A stretch of DNA of 64,000 nucleotides from Caldimonas tepidiphila (lineage in GTDB: Bacteria > Pseudomonadota > Gammaproteobacteria > Burkholderiales > Burkholderiaceae_C). Below, piece by piece: positions 7,716 through 15,812 of this stretch (its first letter is position 1; every line of letters begins with the position of its first letter). Location: assembly GCF_003569765.1 (NCBI RefSeq), contig NZ_QXMG01000020.1:1-64000 (forward strand). Direction: 5' to 3'. A program made the position numbers and the translations under genes. The notes under the pieces are model-generated. The model had not been told where the DNA came from. It worked only from the letters and a program-made list of their open reading frames with translations, and searched no databases.

Positions 7716-9367
7716 ACGTCAAGCGTTTTGTCGCGCGCACCTCGCGCGATGCCCTGCTCAAGGTCCGCCAGGCTTTTGGCGACGATGGCGTGGTGCTGTC
7801 CACGCGCCCGTCCGCCGAAGGCGTCGAGGTGCTGGCCATGACGGCCGCGAGCGTCGCGACGCTCGAGCGCATGGAGGCCCCGGCCGCCGAGCCGGCCGCC
7901 GCGACTGCGGCGGCGCCCGCTCCGGCGCGCGCCGCGGCGGTGGCTCCCGGCGTCGAGGTCGACGAGGATGTCGAGCGGCTGGCGATGAGCACGCTGTCCT
8001 TCCAGGACTACGTGCGCGAGCGCATGCTCAAGCGCCGCCAGGCGGCGCTCGCCGGCGAGCCGCCTCCGGCCGAGCCATCGCGTGCGCCCGAGCCCCCGCC
8101 GTCGCAGCATGCGCAGCACTTGCGGCGCCTGCAGTCGATCTTCGCGCCCGCCCGCGCCGCGGCCCCGGTGCCGCAGGCTGCCGAGCCAGCGCCGGTGCTG
8201 CAGGCTGCCGAGCCGGTGCCGGTTCCGCAGGCCGCCGAGCCGGTGCTGCCGGCTGCCGTGCCGGCGCTCCCGGCCGCTGCTGCCCCGACCGGGCAAGCAC
8301 CCGCCGCTGCGGCCCAGCCGCCTGCCGAGCTGCCGCCTGCAGCGCCTGCCGTGCCACCGGTGCCCGCCCTCGCGGCCCAGGAGGTGTCCGAGGCGATCAG
8401 CCAGGCGGTCGAGCGCGAGCGCCACCTGATGCTCGGCGAGCTGCGCGAGATGCGCGGCATGATCGAGGAGCGCTTCGGCGCGCTGGCCTTCATGGAGCGC
8501 TTCCAGCGCAGCCCGGCGCTGGCGCGGCTGACGCAGAAGCTGCTCGACTGCGGCTTCTCTCCCGCGCTGATCCGCAAGCTCGTGCAGGGCGCGCCGGCCG
8601 GCGCCGAGGACCTGCTCGACTGGTGCGGCGGCGTGCTGGAACGCAACCTCAACACCGGCGAGGGCGCCCCGGGCATCGAGGACCTCGGCGGCGTATGGGC
8701 GCTGATTGGCTCCACCGGCGTCGGCAAGACCACCTCGACGGCCAAGATCGCCGCGGCCTTCGCGGCGAAGTACGGCGCCGCCAACCTCGGCCTGATCACG
8801 CTCGACGCCTACCGTGTCGGCGCCCACGAGCAACTGCGCGCCTACGGCCGCATCATCGGTTGCGCGGTGCACACCGCGCACGACCGCGCCGCGCTCGATG
8901 ACCTGCTCGGGCTGCTGGCGGGCAAGAAGCTGGTGCTGATCGACACCGCCGGCATGGCGCAGCGCGACAGCCGCACCAAGGAGCTGCTGGAGATGATCGG
9001 CGACCCGCGCATCCAGCGCCTGCTGGTGCTCAACGCCGCCGCGCAGGGCGAGACGATCGAGGACGTGCTGGTGTCCTACCGTGCGGCGCAGTGCCGCGGC
9101 GTGCTGCTGTCCAAGCTCGACGAGGCGGTCAAGCTCGGGCCCGCGGTCGACGCGATGATCCGCTACCGCCTGCCGGTGATGGGCATCGCCAACGGCCAGC
9201 GCGTGCCCGAGGACTGGCACCGCGTGTCCGCGCATGCGCTGGTGCAGCGCGCGCTGCGCGGCGGCGGCAGCTCCGCCTACCGCCTCGACAGCGAGGACGT
9301 CAGCCTGGTGTTCACCGCGCCGGGCTCGGGCGAGGTCGGCGCCGCCCGCGGAGGTGCCCATGTTTGA
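7712..9367 (+). CDS. flhF: Flagellar SRP-like GTPase FlhF
   Basis: FlhF is an SRP-family GTPase that, with FlhG, sets the place and number of flagella. The 551-residue protein has an N-terminal B domain (residues 1-100), a long alanine/proline-rich linker (about 105-225) with 9-residue repeats, an N domain, and a G domain with P-loop 'GSTGVGKTT' from G333, 'DAYRVGAHEQL', 'LIDTAGM' and 'SKLDEA'. It overlaps flhA by ATGA, and flhG begins inside its last codons at 9360. It is longer than the E. coli-like average because of the linker. Confidence 0.96.
   Translation: MNVKRFVARTSRDALLKVRQAFGDDGVVLSTRPSAEGVEVLAMTAASVATLERMEAPAAEPAAATAAAPAPARAAAVAPGVEVDEDVERLAMSTLSFQDYVRERMLKRRQAALAGEPPPAEPSRAPEPPPSQHAQHLRRLQSIFAPARAAAPVPQAAEPAPVLQAAEPVPVPQAAEPVLPAAVPALPAAAAPTGQAPAAAAQPPAELPPAAPAVPPVPALAAQEVSEAISQAVERERHLMLGELREMRGMIEERFGALAFMERFQRSPALARLTQKLLDCGFSPALIRKLVQGAPAGAEDLLDWCGGVLERNLNTGEGAPGIEDLGGVWALIGSTGVGKTTSTAKIAAAFAAKYGAANLGLITLDAYRVGAHEQLRAYGRIIGCAVHTAHDRAALDDLLGLLAGKKLVLIDTAGMAQRDSRTKELLEMIGDPRIQRLLVLNAAAQGETIEDVLVSYRAAQCRGVLLSKLDEAVKLGPAVDAMIRYRLPVMGIANGQRVPEDWHRVSAHALVQRALRGGGSSAYRLDSEDVSLVFTAPGSGEVGAARGGAHV
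8171..8242 (+). repeat. 27-bp coding tandem repeats in the flhF linker
   Basis: Three copies spaced exactly 27 bases apart (beginning at 8171, 8198 and 8225) encode a 9-residue unit of the form (P/L)QAAEPxPV. The copies differ at a few bases. They lie in the low-complexity linker between the B and N domains of FlhF, a place where length variation between strains is likely. Confidence 0.8.
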
Positions 9368-10163
9368 GTGCGGCGACGACCAGGCCCAGGGTCTGCGCCG
9401 CCTGTTCGCGCGCCGCACGGTCCAGCTGGTGCCGGTGCTGTCCAACCCGCACGCCGGCGGCGCGGCACGACTGCTCGACGGGCTGTGCCAGGCCTTCGCC
9501 GCGCAGGACCTGCACGTGCTGGTGATCGACGGCATGCGGCCCGCGTTGCGGGATGCGGCCGGGCTGGCCGCGGCTCTCGGTGCCGGGCGCCCGCTGCGCC
9601 CCTGGACCGAGGCGGTCGACGCCCGCACCATGCTGCTGCCCGCCGGCGACGCGCTGCAGGCCTTCGCCGCCGGGCAGCGCGCGGCCGAGCCGCTGTTCGA
9701 GGCGCTGGCGCAGGACGAGGGCGCGCCCGACGTGATCCTCTTCCATGCCGATGCGGCGCTGCTCGCCGGGCTGTTCATGCAGCGGCTGGTGCGCCCGCTG
9801 GTGCTGTGCGGCGACAGTGCGCCGAGCCTCACCCATGCCTACGCGGGGCTGAAGCTGCTGGTGCAACACGCCGGGCTGCGCCATCACGCGGTGCTGCTGG
9901 ACACCGCTGCGCCGCAGCGCGAGCTGCCGGTGGCGGCGAGCCGGCTGCAGCAGTGCGCGGCCGAGTTCCTGCGCGCGCGGGTGGAGTGCGCCGCGATCGT
10001 CTGCAGCAACGCTGACGGCGACGCGCGGCTGGCGCGCACGCTGCGCGAGGTCTCGCTTGCGCTGCTGCAGTTCGCGCTGCCCTTCGCGCTCGGCGAGCAG
10101 CACGACGCGCGATGGCCGTCGCCGCAGCCTCCGTCCGTGCCGCAGTCCCCCTTCGCCCGTTGA
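9360..10163 (+). CDS. flhG: FlhG/MinD-like protein with degenerate Walker A
   Basis: By position between flhF and fliA, and by the MinD-like opening 'VQLVPVLSNPHAGGAARLLDGL' and 'VLVIDGM', this is the FlhG (YlxH/FleN) partner of FlhF. The ATG at 9360 overlaps flhF by 8 bases and gives 267 residues. The deviant Walker A box (KGGVGKT in active FlhG) reads SNPHAGGAAR and lacks both lysines. A switch-like 'DVILFHADAALLAG' replaces the DTxxG-type motif. It is probably not an active ATPase. The C-terminal 20 residues are proline/serine-rich. A gene of unrelated function is possible but less likely given the context. Confidence 0.7.
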   Translation: MFECGDDQAQGLRRLFARRTVQLVPVLSNPHAGGAARLLDGLCQAFAAQDLHVLVIDGMRPALRDAAGLAAALGAGRPLRPWTEAVDARTMLLPAGDALQAFAAGQRAAEPLFEALAQDEGAPDVILFHADAALLAGLFMQRLVRPLVLCGDSAPSLTHAYAGLKLLVQHAGLRHHAVLLDTAAPQRELPVAASRLQQCAAEFLRARVECAAIVCSNADGDARLARTLREVSLALLQFALPFALGEQHDARWPSPQPPSVPQSPFAR

Positions 10164-10204
10164 ATTTCCAGACCCGAGACCAGGGTCGCTTGCCGGAACC
10201 CGAG

Positions 10205-10918
10205 ATGTACACCGCCAAAGGCACCCTCCAAGCCAACACGATGCTGCAGCAGTACAGCCCGCTGGTGCGCCGCCTGGCTCATCAGATGATCGCCAAGCTG
10301 CCGGCCAACGTCGAGATCGACGACCTGATCCAGGTCGGCATGATGGGCCTCAACGAGGCGCTGACGCGTTTCGACGCCGCGCAGGGCGTGCAGTTCGAGA
10401 CCTTCGCGACGCAGCGCATCCGCGGCGCGATGCTCGACGAGCTGCGCGGCGCCGACTGGATGAGCCGCGGCATGCGCAAGCAGCAGCGCACGATCGAGGC
10501 CGCCGTGCACCGGCTCGAGCAGCGCCTGGGCCGCGCGCCGCTGGAGTCCGAGATCGCCGCCGAGATGGGGATGGCGCTGGCGGACTACCAGGAGCTGCTC
10601 GGCAAGGTGCGCGGCACGCAGCTCGTCTACCTCGAGGACATCTCCGGCGAGGAGGGCAGCGAGGACTACCTCGAGCGCCACGTGGCCGATACTGCCGCCA
10701 ACCCGCTCGCGCAGCTCAACGACGGGCGGCTGCGCGCAGCGCTGGTCACGGCGATCGAGGCGCTGCCCGAGCGCGAGCAGTACGTGATGAGCATGTACTA
10801 CGAGCACGACATGAACCTCAAGGAGATCGCCGCGGTGCTCGGCGTCACCGAGTCGCGCGTGTGCCAGCTGCACAGCCAGTCGATCGCGCGGCTGCGCACC
10901 AAGCTGCGCGACTGGTGA
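10205..10918 (+). CDS. fliA: Flagellar sigma factor FliA (sigma-28)
   Basis: FliA directs transcription of late flagellar genes and is held inactive by FlgM until the hook is complete. Starting at the ATG at 10205 gives 237 residues, the family length. The frame is open back to 10112, but that extension overlaps flhG and lacks conservation. Region 2 ('YSPLVRRLAHQM...EIDDLIQVGMMGL', 'RFDAAQGVQFETFATQRIRGAMLDELR'), region 3 and region 4 ('LKEIAAVLGVTESRVCQLHSQ') are all present. Several sigma-28-like promoters in this window are its likely targets. Confidence 0.95.
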   Translation: MYTAKGTLQANTMLQQYSPLVRRLAHQMIAKLPANVEIDDLIQVGMMGLNEALTRFDAAQGVQFETFATQRIRGAMLDELRGADWMSRGMRKQQRTIEAAVHRLEQRLGRAPLESEIAAEMGMALADYQELLGKVRGTQLVYLEDISGEEGSEDYLERHVADTAANPLAQLNDGRLRAALVTAIEALPEREQYVMSMYYEHDMNLKEIAAVLGVTESRVCQLHSQSIARLRTKLRDW

Positions 10919-10967
10919 GGCGACTGCGCCGCGCCACCCCCCATCCCACCCTGCGAGGAGGAGACCG

Positions 10968-12329
10968 ATGTTCACGAAGTACAGGAAAGGCGGCAACGAG
11001 ACCGCCGTCGCCCCGCCGCCGAGCGCCACGGGCGCCAGCGGCAGCGAGGCCGCCGCCCTGGTCGGGTCGCTGTCGCGCGAGGCCTCGGGGCTGGGGCGCG
11101 AGGCCGCCGAGGTGCGCGGTGTCCTCGAGGACACCCGCGCGCTGTCGCAGCGCCAGCAGCAGGCGCTCGCCTCGCTCGCGCAGCAGCTCGACGGCATCCA
11201 CCGCTCGCAGCAGCAGATCGACCAGCTCAGCCACGCCAGCCTCGGCTCGATGACGCGCGCGCGCCAGGCGGTCGAGGGCGTGGGCAGCGAGGTCGGCGGC
11301 ATCGTGCAGACGCTGCGCGTCGTGGCCGAGGCCGCGGCCGAGATCACGCAGATCGCGCTGCAGACGCGGCTCGTGGCTTTCAACGCCTCGGTCGAGGCCA
11401 AGCGCGCGGGCGAAGCCGGGCGCGGCTTCGGCGTGGTCGCCGACGCGGTCAAGGACCTCGCGGCCCGCGTGGAGCAGTCGTCCAAGCAGATCATGAGCAC
11501 GATGGGCGAGCTCGACACCCGCGTCGGCTCGCTCGCGCGCGAGATCCAGACCGATGCGCAGGGGGGCGGGCAGGGCGCCTTCCACCAGGCGCTGGCGGAG
11601 GTGGAGCGCAGCGTGCACGGCATCGGCAGCGCCGCGCAGCAGAGCCAGGTCACCAGCGCCGGCATGAACGAGCAGATGACGCTGATCGACCGCGAGATGC
11701 GCGAGACCTCGCAGGCGCTCGACGTCGCGATGACGCGCAGCGAGTCCTTCCTGAAGGTCTCCGAGCACCTGATGGAGCTGATGGCCGAGTGCGGCATCGA
11801 GACCGAGGACTCGCCCTACATCCGTGCCGCCCAGCAGGGGGCGGGCGAGATCGCGGCGCTGTTCGAGGCCGCGCTGCAGGAAGGGCGCATCGGCATCGCG
11901 GAGCTGTTCGACGAGGGCTACCGCCCCGTGCCCGGCACGCAGCCGGCGCAGCACCTCACGCGCTTCGTCGAGCTCACCGACCGGCTGCTGCCGCCGGTGC
12001 AGGAGCGGCTGCTGGCGCTGTCACCCAAGGTGGTGTTCGGCATCGCCGCCGACCGCAACGGCTACATCGCCACGCACAACCGCAAGTACAACCAGGCGCA
12101 GCGCACCAACCCGCTCGACGCGGTGTGGAACGCGGCGAACTGCCGCAACCGGCGCATCTTCAACGACCGCACCGGCCTCGCGTCGGCGCGCAACCGCCGC
12201 CCCTTCCTGCTGCAGACCTACCGGCGCGACATGGGTGGCGGGCGCTTCGTGCTGCTCAAGGAGGTCTCGGCGCCGATCACGGTGCAGGGCCGCCACTGGG
12301 GCGGCCTGCGGCTGGCCTACGAGTTCTGA
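10968..12329 (+). CDS. Soluble methyl-accepting chemotaxis-like protein
   Basis: This 453-residue chemoreceptor has no membrane segment. A coiled-coil signalling domain fills residues 30-250, with a deviating hairpin tip ('LQTRLVAFNASVEAKRAGEAGRGFGVVADAVKDLA' in place of the usual QTNLLALNAAIEAARAGE). It is followed by a helical link and a C-terminal sensory-type domain (about 355-453) with 'GYIATHNRKYNQ', 'NRRIFNDRTGLASARN' and 'GRHWGGLRLAYEF', as found at the ends of some cytoplasmic or Cache-type receptors. It begins 49 bases after fliA behind GAGGAGGAG and ends at a strong terminator, so it is the last gene of the flhB operon. Confidence 0.85.
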   Translation: MFTKYRKGGNETAVAPPPSATGASGSEAAALVGSLSREASGLGREAAEVRGVLEDTRALSQRQQQALASLAQQLDGIHRSQQQIDQLSHASLGSMTRARQAVEGVGSEVGGIVQTLRVVAEAAAEITQIALQTRLVAFNASVEAKRAGEAGRGFGVVADAVKDLAARVEQSSKQIMSTMGELDTRVGSLAREIQTDAQGGGQGAFHQALAEVERSVHGIGSAAQQSQVTSAGMNEQMTLIDREMRETSQALDVAMTRSESFLKVSEHLMELMAECGIETEDSPYIRAAQQGAGEIAALFEAALQEGRIGIAELFDEGYRPVPGTQPAQHLTRFVELTDRLLPPVQERLLALSPKVVFGIAADRNGYIATHNRKYNQAQRTNPLDAVWNAANCRNRRIFNDRTGLASARNRRPFLLQTYRRDMGGGRFVLLKEVSAPITVQGRHWGGLRLAYEF

Positions 12330-12397
12330 GCCGGGGGCGACGGCGCTGCGCGGCTCCCATGGGGTCGCCGCTGCCCGGCCTGCCGGGCGGAAACGGA

Positions 12398-12428
12398 ACG
12401 GCGCCCCGAGGGGCGCCGTTTTCTTCTC
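12398..12428 (+). terminator. Rho-independent terminator after the soluble chemoreceptor
   Basis: A perfect 10-bp stem, ACGGCGCCCC (12398-12407) and GGGGCGCCGT (12410-12419), has a two-base loop and runs into TTTTCTTCTCC. It lies between two convergent units, so it may also serve flgN on the - strand. Confidence 0.85.
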
Positions 12429-12455
12429 CGTGTCCGTTTCCGGGGCAGGAGGGCG

Positions 12456-12878
12456 TCAGCCGCTGAGCGAGGTGCCGGTGCTGCGCGGCGCGGCGCTGCC
12501 GGGCTGCTGGGTGCGGCCGCTGGGGTCGCTATAGACCACCGGCGGGTTGCGGGGCGGGATCAGCACGTCGATGGCGCGATCGAGCGCGGCGCTGGCGCGG
12601 GCCAGCGCCTCGCGCTGCGCGGCGACCTGGCCCGATGCGCGCGCCAGGCGCTCGCGCAGCGCCGGCTCGAGCCCCTGGCGGCGCGCGGCCTGCGTGCTCA
12701 TCTGCACCGCCTCGGTCAGCGCGCGGTGCAACTCGCCCGCGCATTGCTCCACCTGCGCGACGTCGCGCCGCTGCAGTGCCGTGCCCATCGCTTCGAGGCG
12801 GCTCTCGATCGCGAGGATCGCGGCTTCGAGCTTCTCGGGGCTGATCGACGCGGAGGCGTCGGTGAAGGCGGTTTTCAT
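12456..12878 (-). CDS. flgN: Flagellar export chaperone FlgN
   Basis: FlgN is the cytoplasmic chaperone for the hook-filament junction proteins FlgK and FlgL. The product (140 residues from the ATG at 12878) is an all-helical, alanine/glutamate/arginine-rich protein with an 'ILAIESRLEAMGTALQRRDVAQVEQCAGELHRAL' core. The C-terminal 25 residues are proline/serine-rich. Sequence identity to the family is weak, as is common for FlgN. The assignment rests mainly on length and on its place 32 bases after flgM in the flgA-flgM-flgN unit. Confidence 0.8.
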   Translation of the reverse strand: MKTAFTDASASISPEKLEAAILAIESRLEAMGTALQRRDVAQVEQCAGELHRALTEAVQMSTQAARRQGLEPALRERLARASGQVAAQREALARASAALDRAIDVLIPPRNPPVVYSDPSGRTQQPGSAAPRSTGTSLSG

Positions 12879-12910
12879 GCGCAATTCGGGCGGGCAGGGG
12901 ACGGGGCGGT

Positions 12911-13228
12911 TCAGTGCGAGAAGCGGCCGAGCAGTTCGCGCGCGTTGCCGATCAGCCGCTCGGCGATCAGGTGGGCATCGACGCGGAAGGTGCCGTCCTC
13001 GATGGACTGGCGGATCGCCTGCACCTTCTCGGCATTGAACTCGGGGGACGCGGCCGTGCTCTTGAGCGTGGCCGCCGTGTCGGACAGATGCACCTTGGCG
13101 CCTTCGCTTTCGCCTTCGCCTTCGGCACGGCGTGCGGCGGCCTGCGTCCGGATCGCGGCTGCACCCGGCGTGCGGCCCGCGCCGCTGGCCGAAGGGGCTG
13201 CGGTGTCGATGGGGGGGCCGATTTTCAT
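12911..13228 (-). CDS. flgM: Anti-sigma-28 factor FlgM
   Basis: FlgM binds and inhibits FliA until exported through the finished hook. Starting at the ATG at 13228, behind an AGGAGA site, gives 105 residues beginning 'MKIGPPIDT'. The C-terminal half carries the FliA-binding pattern 'VHLSDTAATLKS...FNAEKVQAIRQSIEDGTFRVDAHLIAERLI'. The longer open frame back to 13288 would begin upstream of the sigma-28-like -10 box at 13274-13281, so the shorter start is preferred. Confidence 0.95.
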   Translation of the reverse strand: MKIGPPIDTAAPSASGAGRTPGAAAIRTQAAARRAEGEGESEGAKVHLSDTAATLKSTAASPEFNAEKVQAIRQSIEDGTFRVDAHLIAERLIGNARELLGRFSH

Positions 13229-13273
13229 AGACTTCTCCTCTGAAGCGGCAGCACGCTGCTCCGCATGGGGCTT

Positions 13274-13300
13274 ATTTCGACGCGCCATGCGGGGACTTTA
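13274..13300 (-). promoter_or_regulatory. Sigma-28-type promoter of flgM
   Basis: Read on the - strand: TAAAGTCC (13300-13293), 11 bases, GTCGAAAT (13281-13274). The -35 element is near consensus, and the -10 element differs by one base from the motA one. It lies about 46 bases before the flgM ATG, in the gap after flgA, giving FliA-driven expression of its own inhibitor as in other flagellar systems. Confidence 0.65.
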
Positions 13301-13328
13301 GGGGGGATGTGAAGTTTTGCGCGCAGCT

Positions 13329-14057
13329 TTACATCTGTACCTGAACCGTGCGCTCGGCAGAGGGTATGCCGGTGACGATGCGGCCGGAGGAGGTGCGCAC
13401 CCGCACCGGCCGGCCCTCGTAGCCCGGCTGCATCGCCTCGCCCTCGCCGCTGATCGAGAAGTCCTTGCCCTGCGCCAGCAGCCGCACCGTGTCGCCGGTG
13501 GCGAAGAACTGGCGCGCGCGCAGGTGCGTGGCGCGCACCGCCTGGCCGGCCGCGAGCGGGCGCGCGAGCGTGCGGCCGAGCAGCGCCTGCGCGTCGAAGA
13601 AGGCGGGCGCGGCCTGCTCCGCGAGGTCGACCTCGGCACTGCGCAGGTCGGCCTGCGTCAGCACATGCCCGGCCGGCAGCGCCACGGCGGTGACCAGCGC
13701 GCTGCTCCAGGCGCGCACGGTCATCGGCAGGAAGACGCTCCAGCGCGTCGGCCCCTCCACGCAGCGCACGCCGATGCGGCTGCGTCCCCATGGACGCACG
13801 CCGGCAGGCAGATAGGGTTCGATGCGCTGGCAGGGGGCGAGGCGCATGCGCGGATCGAGCGGGTCGATGCGCACCTCTAGGCGCACGGGATGCCCGGGGT
13901 GGGCGCCGCTCAGGGCGCTGGCCCACGCGAGCGCCTGCTCCTGCAACCGGGGCTCGAAGCCGGCCTGCGCGGCGTCGGCGCGCGCAGGCGTCGCCGCCAG
14001 CAGCAGCGCGGCGACGAGGATGGCGAAGACGGCGGGGCGACGAGGCGGCGTTCTCAT
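13329..14057 (-). CDS. flgA: Flagellar P-ring assembly chaperone FlgA
   Basis: FlgA is a periplasmic chaperone for assembly of the FlgI P-ring. Starting at the ATG at 14057 gives 242 residues with a clear Sec signal peptide ('AVFAILVAALLLAATPARA', cleaved near residue 28) and the SAF-type C-terminal domain ('ALPAGHVLTQADLRSAEVDL', 'LGRTLARPLAAGQAV', 'VRVRTSSGRIVTGI'). It is first in the leftward flgAMN group and divergent from flgB; the 158-base gap between them should contain both class II promoters. Confidence 0.93.
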   Translation of the reverse strand: MRTPPRRPAVFAILVAALLLAATPARADAAQAGFEPRLQEQALAWASALSGAHPGHPVRLEVRIDPLDPRMRLAPCQRIEPYLPAGVRPWGRSRIGVRCVEGPTRWSVFLPMTVRAWSSALVTAVALPAGHVLTQADLRSAEVDLAEQAAPAFFDAQALLGRTLARPLAAGQAVRATHLRARQFFATGDTVRLLAQGKDFSISGEGEAMQPGYEGRPVRVRTSSGRIVTGIPSAERTVQVQM

Positions 14058-14215
14058 GCTGGCCCGCACTCTAGAGCCCGGCGCCGCATCGGGCGGTGCC
14101 GAATTGCGCGGCAATCGCGCTGCTTTTCCCGCCCTCGCCGGCGCCGTGGCTGTCCAGAATGCGCCTTCACAAGGGCAGGTGCCTGTGGCGCCGGCCGCGA
14201 ACGAAGGAGCGGGAC

Positions 14216-14623
14216 ATGTTGGAGCGTTTGACGAGCGGACTGAACTTCCAGGGCGAGGCGCTGGTGCTGCGTGCCGAGCGGCAGCGGCTGCTTGCCGGCA
14301 ACATCGCCAACGCGGACACGCCGGGCTTCGTCGCGCGCGACATGGACTTCGCCGCTGCCTTGCAGCAGGCGACGCAGGCGCGCCCGGGCGGCGCGCGCGT
14401 GATCGCCACCAGCGCGGCGGGCCACATGACGAACGCGGTCGATGGCCGCCTGCCCCCGCAGCTCAACTACGCGCTGGCGGCGCAGACCAACCTCGACCGC
14501 AGCACGGTCGACATGGACCGCGAGCGCGCCAGCTTCGCCGACAACTCGGTGCGCTACGAGGCGACGCTGCGCTTCATCAACGGCTCGGTCAAGACCATGC
14601 TCGGCGCGATCACCGGCCAGTGA
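14216..14623 (+). CDS. flgB: Flagellar rod protein FlgB
   Basis: FlgB is a proximal rod component. Starting at the ATG at 14216, behind GGAGCGGGAC, gives 135 residues, the normal length. It has the 'IANADTPGFVARDMDF' rod/hook N-terminal signature (about residues 28-43) and the C-terminal 'NSVRYEATLRFINGSVKTMLGAI'. It opens a long rightward operon, flgBCDEFGHIJKL. Confidence 0.96.
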   Translation: MLERLTSGLNFQGEALVLRAERQRLLAGNIANADTPGFVARDMDFAAALQQATQARPGGARVIATSAAGHMTNAVDGRLPPQLNYALAAQTNLDRSTVDMDRERASFADNSVRYEATLRFINGSVKTMLGAITGQ

Positions 14624-14672
14624 GCCGCGGCGCGCCTTCTCTCTCTTCTCTCCAAACCTACAGGCTTGCGCC

Positions 14673-15080
14673 ATGTCGATGTTCAACATCTTCCAAATCT
14701 CGGGCAGCGCGGTGAGCTCGCAGTCGCAGCGGCTCAACACGGTGGCGAGCAACCTCGCCAACGCCGACACCGTCGCCGGCCCGGACGGCCAGGCCTACAA
14801 GGCGCGCCAGGTGGTGTTCCAGACCGCGCTGCTGGACGAGATGGGGGCGGCTGCCGGCGTGAAGGTCACGCAGATCACCGAGGACCAAACGCCGGGCCGC
14901 CGCGTGCACGATCCCAAGCACCCGCAGGCCGACGAGCAGGGCTACGTCACCTACAGCAACGTCAACACGGTCGAGGAGATGGTCAACATGATCTCGGCCT
15001 CGCGCTCCTACCAGAACAACGTCGAGGTGATGAACACCGCCAAGGGGCTGCTGCTGAAGACGCTGCAGCTCGGCCAGTGA
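14673..15080 (+). CDS. flgC: Flagellar rod protein FlgC
   Basis: FlgC is a proximal rod protein partnering FlgB and FlgF. The ATG at 14673 gives 135 residues beginning 'MSMFNIFQISGSAVSSQSQR', with 'TVASNLANADT' as the rod/hook signature and a C-terminal 'VNMISASRSYQNNVEVMNTAKGL' coiled coil. The gap to flgB is 49 bases and to flgD 22 bases. Confidence 0.97.
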   Translation: MSMFNIFQISGSAVSSQSQRLNTVASNLANADTVAGPDGQAYKARQVVFQTALLDEMGAAAGVKVTQITEDQTPGRRVHDPKHPQADEQGYVTYSNVNTVEEMVNMISASRSYQNNVEVMNTAKGLLLKTLQLGQ

Positions 15081-15102
15081 CGCGGCGCCGAAGGAGTCCC
15101 TC

Positions 15103-15768
15103 ATGAACCTCTCCTCGCTCAACGTCGCCGGCGCTTCCGCCGCCTCCACCGGTGCCACCCCGGCCGCCGGCGCCGCCAGCAACGACCCGAACGGGCAGGA
15201 CCGCTTCCTGAAGATGCTGGTGGCGCAGATGAAGAACCAGGATCCGCTCAACCCGCTCGACAACGCGCAGGTGACGAGCCAGATGGCGCAGATCAACACC
15301 GTCACCGGCATCGAGCGCCTCAACGGCAGCGTGCAGGCGATGCTGTCGCAGCTGACGCAGACCCAGGCGCTCGGCAGCGCCGCGCTGATCGGCCGCGACG
15401 TGCTGGTCGAGGGCAGCCGCATGCACCTGGACGCCGGGGGCAGCGGGCGCGCCGCGATCGAGCTCGCCGGCCCCGCCAGCCGCGTGACGGTCGAGCTGCT
15501 CGGCAGCGGCGGTCAGGTGCTCGACAGCTTCGAGCTCGGGCCGCTCGACGCGGGGCGCCACCACTTCGCGTGGCAGAGCGGCAGCGCCGCGCTGGCCGGC
15601 TCGACGGTGAACTACCGCGTCACGGCCGCCCAGGGCCAGGCCGCGGTCGGCTTCGTCCCCTACACCCGCGAGACGGTCGGCGCCATCAGCCCCGGGGCCC
15701 ACGGCATCGAGCTCGACCTCGTCAGCGGCAGCACCATCCCCTACAGCAAGGCCCGCAGCGTGGCCTGA
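15103..15768 (+). CDS. flgD: Flagellar hook-cap/assembly protein FlgD
   Basis: FlgD is the hook scaffolding cap. The 221-residue protein has the N-terminal export region with 'FLKMLVAQMKNQDPLNPLDNAQ' (about residues 32-53), the family hallmark, then FlgD Tudor-like and Ig-like C-terminal domains. A serine/alanine-rich leader precedes the hallmark. An RBS (GAAGGAG) lies 8 bases before the ATG. Confidence 0.96.
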   Translation: MNLSSLNVAGASAASTGATPAAGAASNDPNGQDRFLKMLVAQMKNQDPLNPLDNAQVTSQMAQINTVTGIERLNGSVQAMLSQLTQTQALGSAALIGRDVLVEGSRMHLDAGGSGRAAIELAGPASRVTVELLGSGGQVLDSFELGPLDAGRHHFAWQSGSAALAGSTVNYRVTAAQGQAAVGFVPYTRETVGAISPGAHGIELDLVSGSTIPYSKARSVA

Positions 15769-15812
15769 GCCCGGCGCGAGCGCTTCCCCCTCCCTGAACC
15801 AGAGAACGTCCC

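Noticed and set aside
14058..14215. Sigma-54 promoter (TGG...GC pattern) before flgB
   Set aside because: The only candidate lacks the invariant spacing and bases, and the locus has FlhDC, not a FleQ-type sigma-54 hierarchy.
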